Assembly: GCF_000430845.1 (NCBI RefSeq)
Contig: NZ_KE387264.1
Span: forward strand, 188,750 to 252,749
Origin: Chryseobacterium gregarium DSM 19109
GTDB taxonomy: Bacteria > Bacteroidota > Bacteroidia > Flavobacteriales > Weeksellaceae
Length of the DNA: 64,000 nt
Direction: 5' to 3'
Position 1 is the stretch's first letter, and every line of letters starts with the position of its first letter. Both the position numbers and the translations under genes were made by a program. Below, piece by piece: positions 17,411 to 26,907 of the stretch. The notes under the pieces are model-generated. The model did no database searches. It saw only the letters and a program-made list of their open reading frames with translations, and was not told where the DNA came from.

Positions 17411-19444
17411 ATGCAACATTTCCGACTCTACATCCTGTTATTTTTAATAATTCCATTAACGGTTTTCGCAGAAGACGGAAGTCGGCTCTGGCTTCGGTTT
17501 CCGGCAAGGAATGGTGTTTCAGCAGATAAAATCATTTCCAAAGGCAATAATCCGACTTTGAATATCGCCAAAAAAGAATTGATGAATCATTGGCAGGGAC
17601 AGGAAATTGAACTTCGAACCAACAAATCATTAAAAAATCTGAAAGACGGTTATACCATAAAATCAGTTCAGAACAAATTGGTTATTTCTGCCGAAAAAGA
17701 AACCGGATTGTTGTATGGGGTTTATCATATTTTACGTTTGCAGCAGACAAAAGCTTCATTGGCAAATCTTGATATTACCGAAAAACCTTCCTACGATGTC
17801 AGAATTCTCAACCATTGGGATAATCTGGACGGAACGATTGAGCGTGGTTACGCAGGACATTCGCTTTGGAAATGGGAAGAGTTGCCGAATACCATTTCGC
17901 CGAGATATGAAGAATATGCAAGAGCCAACGCTTCGATTGGCATTAATGCGACCGTTCTCAACAATGTGAATGCCTCGCCGAATATGCTCCGTAAAGACTA
18001 TCTGGAAAAAGTAAAAACTCTCGCAGATATTTTCAGACCTTACGGAATCAAGGTTTATTTATCAGTCAATTTCTCATCGCCTAAAGTTTTGGGTGGTTTG
18101 GAAAATTCAGATCCTTTAAATAGAGATGTTCAGAAATGGTGGAAAGATAAAGCATCAGAAATTTATAAAATGATTCCTGACTTCGGAGGATTTTTGGTGA
18201 AAGCGAATTCCGAAGGGCAGCCGGGACCGCAGGATTATGGAAGAACGCATGCAGACGGCGCCAATATGATGGCTGATGTACTAAAACCTCACGGCGGAAT
18301 TGTGATGTGGAGAGCATTTGTGTACAGTCCGAGCAAAGAAGACCGTGCGAAACAGGCTTATCTGGAATTTGTTCCGCTAGACGGAAAATTCAGGGATAAT
18401 GTGATTGTTCAGATTAAAAACGGACCCGTTGATTTTCAGCCTCGTGAAGCATTCAATCCACTTTTTGGAGCCTTGAAAAAGACACCTGAAATGGTGGAGT
18501 TTCAGATTACTCAGGAGTATTTAGGGCAAGCCAATCATCTGGTTTATCTCGCCCCTCTATTTAAAGAAACTTTAGATAGCGATACGTATTCTGACGGAAA
18601 AGGTTCCACGATTGCCAAAATTACGGACGGAACTTTGAGACCTGCAAAAATATCGGCTATTTCTGCAGTTGCAAACATCGGCGAAGACAAAAACTGGACA
18701 GGACATCAATTCGCACAGGCCAATTGGTACGCTTTCGGACGTTTAGCCTGGAATCACGACCTGACTTCCGAGCAGATTGCCGACGAATGGATTAAAATGA
18801 CGTTTACGGATCATGAAAAATTCCTAAATCCTGTGAAAGAAATGATGCTGACTTCAAGGGAAACGGCAGTGGATTATACGATGCCTTTGGGATTACACCA
18901 TATTTTTGCAGGCGGACATCACTATGGTCCGGAGCCGTGGGGAGATTATAAAGGCGGAAGACCGGACTGGTCGCCGGTGTATTATCATCAGGCAGATGCG
19001 AAAGGTTTAGGATTTGACCGTACAAAATCCGGAAGTAATGCCGTTTCAGATTATTTTCCTCCGTTGAATGAAATCTATGGAAATATCAAAACCTGCCCTG
19101 AAAACCTGATTCTCTGGTTTCATCACGTTCCGTGGGATTATCAGATGAAAGACGGAAAAACTATGTGGGAAGAACTCTCTTACAAATATGATACAGGCGT
19201 TAAAAATGTCAGGGATTACCAGAAAGTCTGGGATCAGATGCAGCCTTATGTTGATGAACAAAGATTTCAAGAAGTTCAGTCCAAATTAAAAATTCAGGCA
19301 AAAGATGCTGTTTGGTGGAAAGATGCGTGTCTGCTGTATTTCCAGACATTTTCAAAAATGCCGATTCCTTATGACATCGAACGGCCGGTTCACGAACTGG
19401 AAGATTTGAAAAAGATTAAACTCAATATGGGACACCACAACTAA
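17411..19444 (+). CDS. GH67 alpha-glucuronidase, secreted
   Basis: Removes (4-O-methyl)glucuronic acid from the non-reducing end of aldouronates made by xylanase. It has 677 residues with an N-terminal signal peptide ending near FAEDG. Family blocks are RILNHWDNLDGTIERGYAG near 135-153, GGFLVKANSEGQPGPQDYGRTHADGAN near 260-286, VMWRAFVY near 297, QPREAFNPLFGAL near 345, and GLHHIFAGGHHYGPEPW near 495. These cover the known carboxylate pair region of GH67. It completes the xylan set with GH10 and GH43 and is followed by a strong terminator. Confidence 0.94.
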   Translation: MQHFRLYILLFLIIPLTVFAEDGSRLWLRFPARNGVSADKIISKGNNPTLNIAKKELMNHWQGQEIELRTNKSLKNLKDGYTIKSVQNKLVISAEKETGLLYGVYHILRLQQTKASLANLDITEKPSYDVRILNHWDNLDGTIERGYAGHSLWKWEELPNTISPRYEEYARANASIGINATVLNNVNASPNMLRKDYLEKVKTLADIFRPYGIKVYLSVNFSSPKVLGGLENSDPLNRDVQKWWKDKASEIYKMIPDFGGFLVKANSEGQPGPQDYGRTHADGANMMADVLKPHGGIVMWRAFVYSPSKEDRAKQAYLEFVPLDGKFRDNVIVQIKNGPVDFQPREAFNPLFGALKKTPEMVEFQITQEYLGQANHLVYLAPLFKETLDSDTYSDGKGSTIAKITDGTLRPAKISAISAVANIGEDKNWTGHQFAQANWYAFGRLAWNHDLTSEQIADEWIKMTFTDHEKFLNPVKEMMLTSRETAVDYTMPLGLHHIFAGGHHYGPEPWGDYKGGRPDWSPVYYHQADAKGLGFDRTKSGSNAVSDYFPPLNEIYGNIKTCPENLILWFHHVPWDYQMKDGKTMWEELSYKYDTGVKNVRDYQKVWDQMQPYVDEQRFQEVQSKLKIQAKDAVWWKDACLLYFQTFSKMPIPYDIERPVHELEDLKKIKLNMGHHN

Positions 19445-19449
19445 AAAAT

Positions 19450-19500
19450 GAGGCAACTCTTTCTCCGTGATTTAAAAAAAGAAGAGTTGCCTCAAAAACT
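19450..19500. terminator. Bidirectional hairpin terminator
   Basis: Perfect 12-bp arms GAGGCAACTCTT / AAGAGTTGCCTC with a 20-base loop and A- and T-rich flanks. It separates the GH67 gene from the convergent small secreted-protein gene. Confidence 0.85.
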
Positions 19501-19559
19501 AATTGTACGTAAAATTGTATTCCCTTTTCAGGAATGGATCTATAATTTAGTTATGGATC

Positions 19560-20156
19560 TTATTTAAAAGAAATGACTTTGTTAAAGATATTTCCGCCCT
19601 GTTCAATCCGGATGACATAGGTGTCTGAATTTTGCGGATTAAGGTCAAAAGCCAGATCAATTGCGCCGTTAACCGGGGTTTTGCTGTCGGTATAGTAGGC
19701 CGTATTGGAGGCATCATACACCGAAATAGATACCGGGGTTTTAACATCAGCCATATGAAGTTTCACCATATGATCTGAAAAGGTAAATTTAGGTTTGCTG
19801 ATAGAGCTCACCGGAGTTTTTTCCATCTTCATGATGTTGTTTTTATCAATGCTGATCTTATACTTTTCTACTTTCGATTCAGATTCTGCTATCAGATAGT
19901 AGGTTCCGGGAGAAAGTGCCTGAAGGTCATAAGATTTCGTTATACGGTCTTGTGTGCCGAGGCTTTCTGAATACAATTCCCCTTCAGCATCATTATAGAT
20001 GAATAATGAAATGTTCTTGGCATTCGATACTTCGAAATGTACAGTCTTTGCTGTTATATTTCCGACAGAAACAGAAAAGTCCCTGTCTTTACTCATCAGG
20101 CTGGCTGACATCAGTGAGAATCCCAGAAGAATTCCGGTTTTTAAAAATGTATTCAT
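19560..20156 (-). CDS. Secreted beta-sandwich protein, DUF3244-like, unknown function
   Basis: A 198-residue protein with a signal peptide (about 23 residues ending near LMSKD). Two similar Ig-like repeats are visible: residues about 45-115 (ISLFIYNDAEGELYSESLG ... YYLIAESESKVEKYKI) and about 130-198 (VSISVYDASNTAYYTDSK ... YVIRIEQGGNIFNKVI). Each ends with a Y-x-(L/I)-x-x-E strand, as in DUF3244 or secretion-tail-like domains. It stands alone between the GH67 terminator and a divergent AraC gene. Function is not recognised; an extracytoplasmic accessory role is inference. Confidence 0.7.
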   Translation of the reverse strand: MNTFLKTGILLGFSLMSASLMSKDRDFSVSVGNITAKTVHFEVSNAKNISLFIYNDAEGELYSESLGTQDRITKSYDLQALSPGTYYLIAESESKVEKYKISIDKNNIMKMEKTPVSSISKPKFTFSDHMVKLHMADVKTPVSISVYDASNTAYYTDSKTPVNGAIDLAFDLNPQNSDTYVIRIEQGGNIFNKVISFK

Positions 20157-20328
20157 GATAATGTTTTTGTTATCAATAATTTATAGGGCAAATATAAAGC
20201 AGTAATCTTCTGCAGTCTACCATACAATTTTCATATTTATGTTCTATATTAACTGTATTTGTATGTTAATTAAATATTAATTGTTAATTTTGCATAGTAT
20301 TTAGCTAATATAACATCATTTTGCCGTT

Positions 20329-21201
20329 ATGAAACATTCGCATCCTGCCTTTGAAGCCATCCATCCTACCATAGGAAGCAGCTTTACCAGTCTTCAATTC
20401 CTTACCAATGAGAACATCAAATCCCATGTCTGGCATTATCATCCGGAAATCGAACTGATTTACGTCTGCAAAGGTTCCGGCAAAAGGCAGATCGGAAGTA
20501 ATATTTCCTATTTTTCAGATGGTGACCTGGTGCTTATAGGCAGTAATCTTCCGCACTGCGGGCTTACGAATGAAAATACCAATAATGATTATGAAATGGT
20601 AGTCCAGTTCAAACCTGACTTCTTAGGAGAAATGATCTGGAAAACCCCTGAAATGCAGAGGATCGTCGGCCTTCTGGAAAAATCCAAAGCAGGGATCGTA
20701 TTTGGAGAAAGCACCAAAAAAGAGATCGGAAAAAAAATCGTGGAAATGCATGAATCATCGTCACTGGACAGGCTAATTAGGTTTCTGGGCATCCTGGATG
20801 AACTGGCTGTCACACAGGACTGCAGGATTCTGAATGCCGGAAAATATTATCTTCAGACCCAGGTAGAAGACAATGAAAGGATCAATATTATTTTTAATTA
20901 TGTAAAAGATCATTTCAGGGAACAGATGACGCTGGAACAAATCGCCGATCTTGCGAATATGAAAGTCCCGTCATTCTGCCGTTATTTCAAGAAAATTACC
21001 AATAAGACGTTTACCCAGTTCGTCAATGAATACAGGATTACCCATTCATTAAAACTCCTTTCGGAGCAGCCTTTGAGCATTACCGAAGTATGTTTTGAAT
21101 CAGGGTTTAATAATTTCAGCTATTTCAATAAAACCTTTAAAGAATACATTAAAAAGAGCCCGTCGCAGTACAGAAAAGAATTCAATTACCTGATTGAATA
21201 G
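20329..21201 (+). CDS. AraC family transcriptional regulator (cupin + HTH)
   Basis: 290 residues. The N-terminal 150 form a cupin-like sensor (HSHVWHYHPEIELIYVCKGSGKRQIG-like region, GDLVLIGSNLPHCGL). The C-terminal 100 contain a double HTH: MTLEQIADLANMKVPSFCRYFKKITNKTFTQFVNEYRI and SITEVCFESGFNNFSYFNKTFKEYIKKSPSQYR. It is followed 92 bases later by galK-galT on the same strand, so galactose or another sugar response is a reasonable guess, but no ligand can be read from sequence. Confidence 0.9.
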   Translation: MKHSHPAFEAIHPTIGSSFTSLQFLTNENIKSHVWHYHPEIELIYVCKGSGKRQIGSNISYFSDGDLVLIGSNLPHCGLTNENTNNDYEMVVQFKPDFLGEMIWKTPEMQRIVGLLEKSKAGIVFGESTKKEIGKKIVEMHESSSLDRLIRFLGILDELAVTQDCRILNAGKYYLQTQVEDNERINIIFNYVKDHFREQMTLEQIADLANMKVPSFCRYFKKITNKTFTQFVNEYRITHSLKLLSEQPLSITEVCFESGFNNFSYFNKTFKEYIKKSPSQYRKEFNYLIE

Positions 21202-21293
21202 ATTTTAATCGGTTTTTGTATCCATGTTGTGGATGATTATTATTTATGTATCTTTTTAACATTTAAAAATAATTTTTTATTATTATTTCTTAA

Positions 21294-22508
21294 ATGAAAA
21301 ATGATAAATTGCAGCCCTATATGCATAACACATTAATCAGCACTGCCAAAACAGCATTTCAGTCAGCATTTCATTCGGAACCGGAACATGTATTTCTTTC
21401 ACCGGGAAGAATCAACATCATCGGTGAACATGTAGATTACAGTGACGGCTTTGTACTTCCGGCTGCCATTGATAAATACATCTGCTTTGCTGTTAAAAAA
21501 CAACAGGGTAGTGAAATCTGTTCCCTTTTTGCAGCAGACCTTAATGAATCCTTTAGTTTTAACATCAATGAAAAGCAAAGCCCGGTAGGGCAGGAATGGG
21601 TTAATTATCTGTTGGGCGTTGTTGATGCCATTCAGGAATCCGGAAAAATAACCGGTGGCGTGCAGATGGCATTCACCAGTACCATTCCGATGGGATCCGG
21701 ATTATCTTCGTCTGCCGCTCTGGAATGTGGTTTTGCATATATTCTAAATACATTATTTGATCTTCAGTTTTCAAAAAAAGAAATCGCGCTAATCGGGCAG
21801 AAGGCTGAACATAGTTTTGTTGGGGTACAGTGCGGGATCATGGATCAGTTTGCCACAGTCTTCGGAAAAGAAAATAAAGTCATCATGCTGGACTGCAATT
21901 CCTTGGAGCATCAATATTACGATGCCCGTCTGGACGGTTACAGCCTAATACTGTTCGACAGCTGTGTAAAGCATACCCATCTCACTTCCGGCTATAACGA
22001 CAGAAGAAAAGATGTTGAACGGGGAAAAGAAATCATCAGATCCCATTATCCTGAAATTAATAATTTCCGTCAGGTTACTGAAGAAATCCTTACAGAGCTG
22101 AAGGAAGATATGGGAGACGTAGCCTACAAACGGTGCCTGTACCTGGTTAAGGAAATTAAAAGGGTAGAGGAAGCGGTAAAAGCATTATCAGAAAACAAAC
22201 CGGAAGATCTTGGCCGTCTGATGACTGAAACGCATGCCGGGCTTTCCGGGGAATTTGAAGTAAGCTGCCATGAAATTGATTTTCTGGTGGAAGAGACCCT
22301 GAAACAAAAAGGGGTTTTGGGCGCAAGGATGATGGGTGGCGGATTCGGCGGCTGCAGCATTAACCTCATCAGGGAAGATCAGGGAGACCGGATCAGTGAA
22401 ACAATTGAAAAAAAATACAGACAGGCTTTCGGTATCGGGATGAAGGTCTATACAGTTAATATTTCCGAAGGAATAAAAGAATATACGGCCAATGAATTCA
22501 TCATTTGA
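21294..22508 (+). CDS. galK: Galactokinase
   Basis: Phosphorylates galactose to galactose-1-phosphate in the Leloir pathway. It is a GHMP kinase of 404 residues. The galactokinase signature GRINIIGEHVDYSDGFVLP is near residues 38-56. The ATP-binding GHMP motif PMGSGLSSSAALE is near 130-142. The C-terminal motif MGGGFGGCSINLI is near 345. It overlaps galT by 17 bases in a different frame, indicating tight translational coupling. Confidence 0.95.
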   Translation: MKNDKLQPYMHNTLISTAKTAFQSAFHSEPEHVFLSPGRINIIGEHVDYSDGFVLPAAIDKYICFAVKKQQGSEICSLFAADLNESFSFNINEKQSPVGQEWVNYLLGVVDAIQESGKITGGVQMAFTSTIPMGSGLSSSAALECGFAYILNTLFDLQFSKKEIALIGQKAEHSFVGVQCGIMDQFATVFGKENKVIMLDCNSLEHQYYDARLDGYSLILFDSCVKHTHLTSGYNDRRKDVERGKEIIRSHYPEINNFRQVTEEILTELKEDMGDVAYKRCLYLVKEIKRVEEAVKALSENKPEDLGRLMTETHAGLSGEFEVSCHEIDFLVEETLKQKGVLGARMMGGGFGGCSINLIREDQGDRISETIEKKYRQAFGIGMKVYTVNISEGIKEYTANEFII

Positions 22509-23559
22509 CAGTAAAAAGCATCCGCACAGAAGGTATAACCCGCTGCTGGATGAATGGATCCTTGTTTCACCGCAAAGGGCCAGCCGCCCGTGGCAGGGCC
22601 AGACCGAAGAAGCTGAACATGAAGAACTTCCTGTCCATGATCCGGATTGTTACCTGTGTTCAGGAAGTGTGCGGGTGAATGGTGAAAGAAATCCGGATTA
22701 CAGAGGCGTATATGTCTTTGATAATGATTTCGGGTCTTTGATGAAAGATTATATTGAATTTTCTGAAGAACCTTGTGATTTTTTTTCATTGCAACCTGAG
22801 CGCGGGATTAACAGAGTGATTTGCTTTTCAGAAAATCACAGCCTTACTTTACCGGAAATGGAAGTGGATGATATTAAAAATGTGGTTGATACCTGGCAAC
22901 AGCAATATGAAGAGTTGGGCGCTGAAGAGTACATCAATCACGTTCAGATCTTTGAAAACAAAGGTAAAATCATGGGATGCAGCAATCCGCATCCGCACGG
23001 GCAGGTATGGGCACAGTTTTCCATTCCGACGATGGTCCGAAAAACCCAGGCAAACTTAAAAACCTACTTTGATGAAAACGGAACCTCACTTTTAGAAGAT
23101 TATCTTCAGTGTGAGACGGAGGCTGCGGAAAGAATCATCCTTGAAAACAGTGATTTTGTGGCGCTGGTTCCTTTCTGGGCTTCATGGCCTTATGAAACCA
23201 TGGTCATCAGTAAACGGAAAGCCGGGAACATTTCCCAGTTTTCGGAAACGGAGAAAAATTCACTGGCGGAGATTTTAAAAGACCTTACCACAAAATACGA
23301 CAATATTTTTAATATTTCTTTTCCTTATTCTGCCGGGATCCATCAGTCGCCTACGGATGGGGAAAATCACCCCGAATGGCATTTCCATATGCATTTTTAT
23401 CCGCCGTTGCTGCGCAGTGCCGAAGTTAAAAAATTTATGGTAGGGTATGAAATGCTCGCCGAAACACAACGCGACATCACCCCTGAGCAGAGTGCAGAAA
23501 TATTGAAAAGCAAATCTACCCTTCATTATAAGATCCACCCTGACCGATTACAGAAATAG
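22492..23559 (+). CDS. galT: UDP-glucose--hexose-1-phosphate uridylyltransferase
   Basis: Transfers UMP from UDP-glucose to galactose-1-phosphate. Its 355 residues begin MNSSFDSKKHPHRRYNPLLDEWILVSPQR, typical of GalT. A Zn site is suggested by CYLCSGSVR near residue 56, the active-site HPHGQVWAQF lies near 166, and SAGIHQSPTDGENHPEWHFHMHFYPPLLRS is near 280-310. The start codon lies inside the last codons of galK, so the two are one operon. Confidence 0.95.
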   Translation: MNSSFDSKKHPHRRYNPLLDEWILVSPQRASRPWQGQTEEAEHEELPVHDPDCYLCSGSVRVNGERNPDYRGVYVFDNDFGSLMKDYIEFSEEPCDFFSLQPERGINRVICFSENHSLTLPEMEVDDIKNVVDTWQQQYEELGAEEYINHVQIFENKGKIMGCSNPHPHGQVWAQFSIPTMVRKTQANLKTYFDENGTSLLEDYLQCETEAAERIILENSDFVALVPFWASWPYETMVISKRKAGNISQFSETEKNSLAEILKDLTTKYDNIFNISFPYSAGIHQSPTDGENHPEWHFHMHFYPPLLRSAEVKKFMVGYEMLAETQRDITPEQSAEILKSKSTLHYKIHPDRLQK

Positions 23560-23898
23560 AATAACAAATTAAAATTAAACCCATCCAGGTTTTTAAGTCA
23601 ATCGGTCATCTGATATGATGCTTATCTATTTTGATGCATCATTTTTTATCGGAAACCATCAAACTTAACCTTATTATAATCCCTTCTTTCTATCTACCAG
23701 ATTATGTTTTTCGCAGATATTAGACGCTCCATGTATACTGACAATGTGGCTAATATTAAAAAGGGAATCATCCTTTTTTACCTTTAAATACCAATAGGTA
23801 AAATATTTATTTCAAAATATCTTTTATTTATCAAAAAAAATTATTGTTGGTGAAACATTTGTTTTCACAGGGCTGATAAAATATTTTAGCATTATATT
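23560..23898. other. Intergenic region before the fibre locus
   Basis: About 340 bases, AT-rich, with no convincing gene, RNA or terminator. It presumably carries the promoter of the AraC-type regulator. Confidence 0.4.
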
Positions 23899-24729
23899 AT
23901 GTATGTAATAACAGACCAATTAAAAAGTATAGGTTTTAATATCAATAGCCTTAGTGACATCATCAGAAGAAATAATAACATCAGGGAATTCAGTACGCTT
24001 GAATTTTACTGCATCTATATCATAATGGAAGATGTCAATCTTGAAGTAGAAAATGTATCGTATTCCATAAGAGCCGGTAACATCGCCTTTTTGGGGCCTG
24101 AAAAAAAGATTACATTCGGGAAAGCAAGAGGAAATAAGATCACCGTCATTGCTTTTTCATCAAGTTTTTACGAAAGATCTTCAAAAGACAGTCTTTTTCT
24201 TAATTCCCAGCTTTTTTTCAATTACTATACAGACCTCTTTGTCGCACCTTTCCGGAATGTGGAGCAGATGAAAGTGGTTTTTATGGAGCGGATGGAAACC
24301 TTCCGGAGAAAAGATGAGAATCTTTACGTCTCTGCTGCTCACAATGCTATTGAGCGGCTGATTCTGGATGCTTTTTTATATATAGCAAATGAAGAGATCA
24401 AAAAAGATATCAAATTTGATTATCTCCATTATGTGAACAGATTCAAGGTTCTTCTCCAGAGAGATTACAAAACAGAAAAGAAGGTTTCGCACTATGCGAG
24501 TGAACTTAACATTACTTCCCGGAGACTTACGGAGATGACGGAATATGTTTTGGGGAAAACAGCAAAGAGTTTAATTATTGAAAAAGTGATCAGCGAATGT
24601 AAAAAAGCCCTTCGGTCTAACAATTTTACGATTTCAGAAATTTCTTATGATCTGGGTTTCAATGATGAAGGAAATTTCAGCAACTTTGTGAAGAAACATA
24701 CAGGAAAAAAACCCTCTGAAATGAAATAA
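23899..24729 (+). CDS. AraC family regulator at the head of the fibre locus
   Basis: 276 residues; the C-terminal HTH pair is visible from about 185 (KKVSHYASELNITSRRLTEMTEYVLGKTAKSLIIEKVI and FTISEISYDLGFNDEGNFSNFVKKHTGKKPSEMK). The N-terminal half is a cupin-like beta region without recognisable ligand residues. It directly precedes two pilin-like genes, a chaperone, an adhesin and an usher-like protein on the same strand. Control of that locus is inferred from position only. Confidence 0.85.
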   Translation: MYVITDQLKSIGFNINSLSDIIRRNNNIREFSTLEFYCIYIIMEDVNLEVENVSYSIRAGNIAFLGPEKKITFGKARGNKITVIAFSSSFYERSSKDSLFLNSQLFFNYYTDLFVAPFRNVEQMKVVFMERMETFRRKDENLYVSAAHNAIERLILDAFLYIANEEIKKDIKFDYLHYVNRFKVLLQRDYKTEKKVSHYASELNITSRRLTEMTEYVLGKTAKSLIIEKVISECKKALRSNNFTISEISYDLGFNDEGNFSNFVKKHTGKKPSEMK

Positions 24730-24782
24730 ATAAAGAAAAATATTGTACTTTTAAGTAGTTATACAATGAAAAATTTAGGGAT

Positions 24783-25166
24783 ATGGCTACCAAACTTTTT
24801 TTATTAGGTATTTTATTTTTTGCTTTCATAAGACTTTCAGGTCAGAACGATGGCGTATATCTCAACATGCGTCTGTATCCTGTTCAAATCCTTTCTATAG
24901 GTTCTGGCAATGATACACAAAAAAACAATCAGGAAGTAAGAGCGCTTAATGAAAAAAAGTATGTTACCGTATCCAGCACGGCGGGATTTGAGGTGAATGT
25001 TCAGCAGATAAACGATCATGAGCATCTGAATATCATCAACAGCAGCAGAGGAGTGGTGCAGGAAATTTTCACCATAGATCAGAAAATGCAGAAACGCATG
25101 AGAAAAATACAAAGTTCTTCCTCCGATAAATCAGATTACATATTCTTAACACTGATTTCCCAATAA
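24783..25166 (+). CDS. Small secreted pilin-like subunit
   Basis: 127 residues with a signal peptide ending at RLSGQ. The mature start DGVYLNMRLYPVQILSIGSG parallels the mature start TVTLNVRLKPIQTLVVNPSQ of the pilin-like protein encoded 320 bases downstream. Both also end in a hydrophobic strand with I-S-Q (FLTLISQ here, YTIISQ there). It is shorter and lacks the middle of its relative, so it may be a minor or terminator subunit. Function is inferred from this similarity and the chaperone/usher neighbours. Confidence 0.7.
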   Translation: MATKLFLLGILFFAFIRLSGQNDGVYLNMRLYPVQILSIGSGNDTQKNNQEVRALNEKKYVTVSSTAGFEVNVQQINDHEHLNIINSSRGVVQEIFTIDQKMQKRMRKIQSSSSDKSDYIFLTLISQ

Positions 25167-25488
25167 AAAAATTATTATAAAAATATACTGCCGATTATGT
25201 ATAAAATGACAACAAATTATATTTTTTTTTGATTATCATAGGCTTTGAAATTGATGTATTGTTAATCATAGATTAATTATCTTGTAATATTATTATTTGT
25301 AATTAATTATGTGAATCTACTATTCGTATTTCCTTTTATATGAAGGACAGATTTCTCTTTTTTTTTCTAAAACCATATTTGCAACTTTTGAGCATTTTTT
25401 TACAAAAGAGATGCATTAGGATGTATATACCTTTGCAGCAGAAAATTTAGAAACATAAATTAATAATAACTAAAAATATCAGTATCTC
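25167..25488 (+). promoter_or_regulatory. Leader with putative promoter of the major pilin-like gene
   Basis: This 320-base AT-rich gap has no gene. A perfect Bacteroidota -7 box TACCTTTG lies at 25428-25435, about 54 bases before the start codon; no clear TTG box is seen at -33. The long leader suggests that the major subunit gene is separately transcribed at a high level. Confidence 0.5.
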
Positions 25489-26013
25489 ATGAAAAAAATC
25501 ATTTTCGCAGCTTTTTCTCTAATAGGATTTGTAACATTAAAAGCTCAGCAAACAGTAACATTAAACGTAAGACTAAAGCCAATTCAGACGCTTGTGGTTA
25601 ATCCATCTCAAAAAGTCGTTAACTTAGACTACGTAACCAAAGATGACTATACCAACGGTGTATCATCTGTTAATGCTGACCATTTGAATATTTACAGTAC
25701 CGGAGGATTTCAGGTGAAAGTGAAGAGTGCCAACTCTGCTTTACAGAACGGTGCTAAAAATATTCAGGCCAATACCATTCAGATTAAGGCAAGTGCAGGA
25801 TCAGAACCTATTACAGGAGCACAGTATGCACAGAATACCCAGTTGTCAGCCAACGAAACAACATTGGTTACTTCCACTGTAGGAGGGGTTGATAAAAAAA
25901 TCAGCATTGAATATAAAGGTGCAGGTGCCAATGCATACCTTGACAACTATATTGCAGGCCAGACTCCTACCGTATACACAACAGAATTAACGTACACTAT
26001 TATTTCTCAATAA
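25489..26013 (+). CDS. Major pilin-like fibre subunit
   Basis: 174 residues with a signal peptide ending at LKAQ. The mature protein is beta-rich: TVTLNVRLKPIQTL at the start, a DDYTNGVSSVNADHLNIYSTGGFQVKVKS block near 50-78, and a final YTTELTYTIISQ strand. No cysteine pair is present. The DYTNGVS block recurs in the adhesin-like protein two genes on, which supports a shared Ig-like pilin fold. With its own promoter and a chaperone next door, it is the best candidate for the main shaft subunit. No named family was recognised. Confidence 0.72.
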   Translation: MKKIIFAAFSLIGFVTLKAQQTVTLNVRLKPIQTLVVNPSQKVVNLDYVTKDDYTNGVSSVNADHLNIYSTGGFQVKVKSANSALQNGAKNIQANTIQIKASAGSEPITGAQYAQNTQLSANETTLVTSTVGGVDKKISIEYKGAGANAYLDNYIAGQTPTVYTTELTYTIISQ

Positions 26014-26094
26014 GATAGAAGCCCTTCTGAAATATTAAAAAGATATAAGTGTTACAAGATAATTTGTAGCACTTTTTATCTGTTTTTAATATAA

Positions 26095-26907
26095 ATGTCC
26101 ATCATGAAAAAACTGTATTTTATTCTTCTGTGTCTTTTAAGTTCTTTAGGTTTAAATCTGTACGCTCAGACAGGGGTTTCCGTTTCTCCACCAAGGCTTT
26201 ATTTTGAATCCGGTCTCGGAAACAGCAATACCCAGAAAATAACGGTCACCAACGTAAGTGCCAAGAATTCTCTTGATCTTGCGGTGAGCCTGGGAGATTG
26301 GGAATACAATGAAAAAGGAGAGAACATGATGTCTGCGGCCAACACGCTTACCAATTCATGTGCCGGCTGGGTCTCTGTAAAAAAAGAAGATAATTATTTT
26401 ACACTGGCTCCGGGTGAGAGAAAGGATATTGATGTAACCATTACCGTTCCCAATACTTTGCCGGATCAGCCTTTAACCCATACTGCAGTTCTGTATGTAA
26501 GCCAGATGAACCCGGTAGACGATGTGGATAATAAAGGAGCCAATATTAAAGTAAGCATTCGCTCAGGCATAAAACTGTTCCATAAACTTCTTTCTGCAAA
26601 AAATAAGAAACTGGAAATCGCGGACCTGTCCTACACGAAGACAAAATCAACTCTTGATCTTACATTTAACAATCTGGGAGACGTATGGGCAGACGGTAAA
26701 ATATATACTGATCTTGTGAATACCAAGAACGGTAAAAAGACGTCTTTGGATGCTATTGTTTTTTATACGATGCCGGGAAACAAAAGAGAGGTGAGCATTG
26801 CGCTCCCTGCAGGTCTTGAAAAAGGGAAATATACCGCTTCGGTAATGATCGATTATGGGGATAGTGACAACCTGGAACTGGGAGAATTAAACTTTACTTA
26901 TGACTAA
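26095..26907 (+). CDS. PapD-like periplasmic pilus chaperone
   Basis: 270 residues with a signal peptide (best start is probably the second Met at 26104, giving MKKLYFILLCLLSSLG). The mature part opens GVSVSPPRLYFESGLGNSNTQKITVTN, the typical first strands of a PapD-like Ig domain. FTLAPGERKDIDVTITVP near 100-118 matches the second half of that domain. A second Ig-like domain covers about 165-270. It probably binds subunits in the periplasm and hands them to the outer-membrane protein encoded downstream. It overlaps the next gene by 8 bases. Confidence 0.8.
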   Translation: MSIMKKLYFILLCLLSSLGLNLYAQTGVSVSPPRLYFESGLGNSNTQKITVTNVSAKNSLDLAVSLGDWEYNEKGENMMSAANTLTNSCAGWVSVKKEDNYFTLAPGERKDIDVTITVPNTLPDQPLTHTAVLYVSQMNPVDDVDNKGANIKVSIRSGIKLFHKLLSAKNKKLEIADLSYTKTKSTLDLTFNNLGDVWADGKIYTDLVNTKNGKKTSLDAIVFYTMPGNKREVSIALPAGLEKGKYTASVMIDYGDSDNLELGELNFTYD

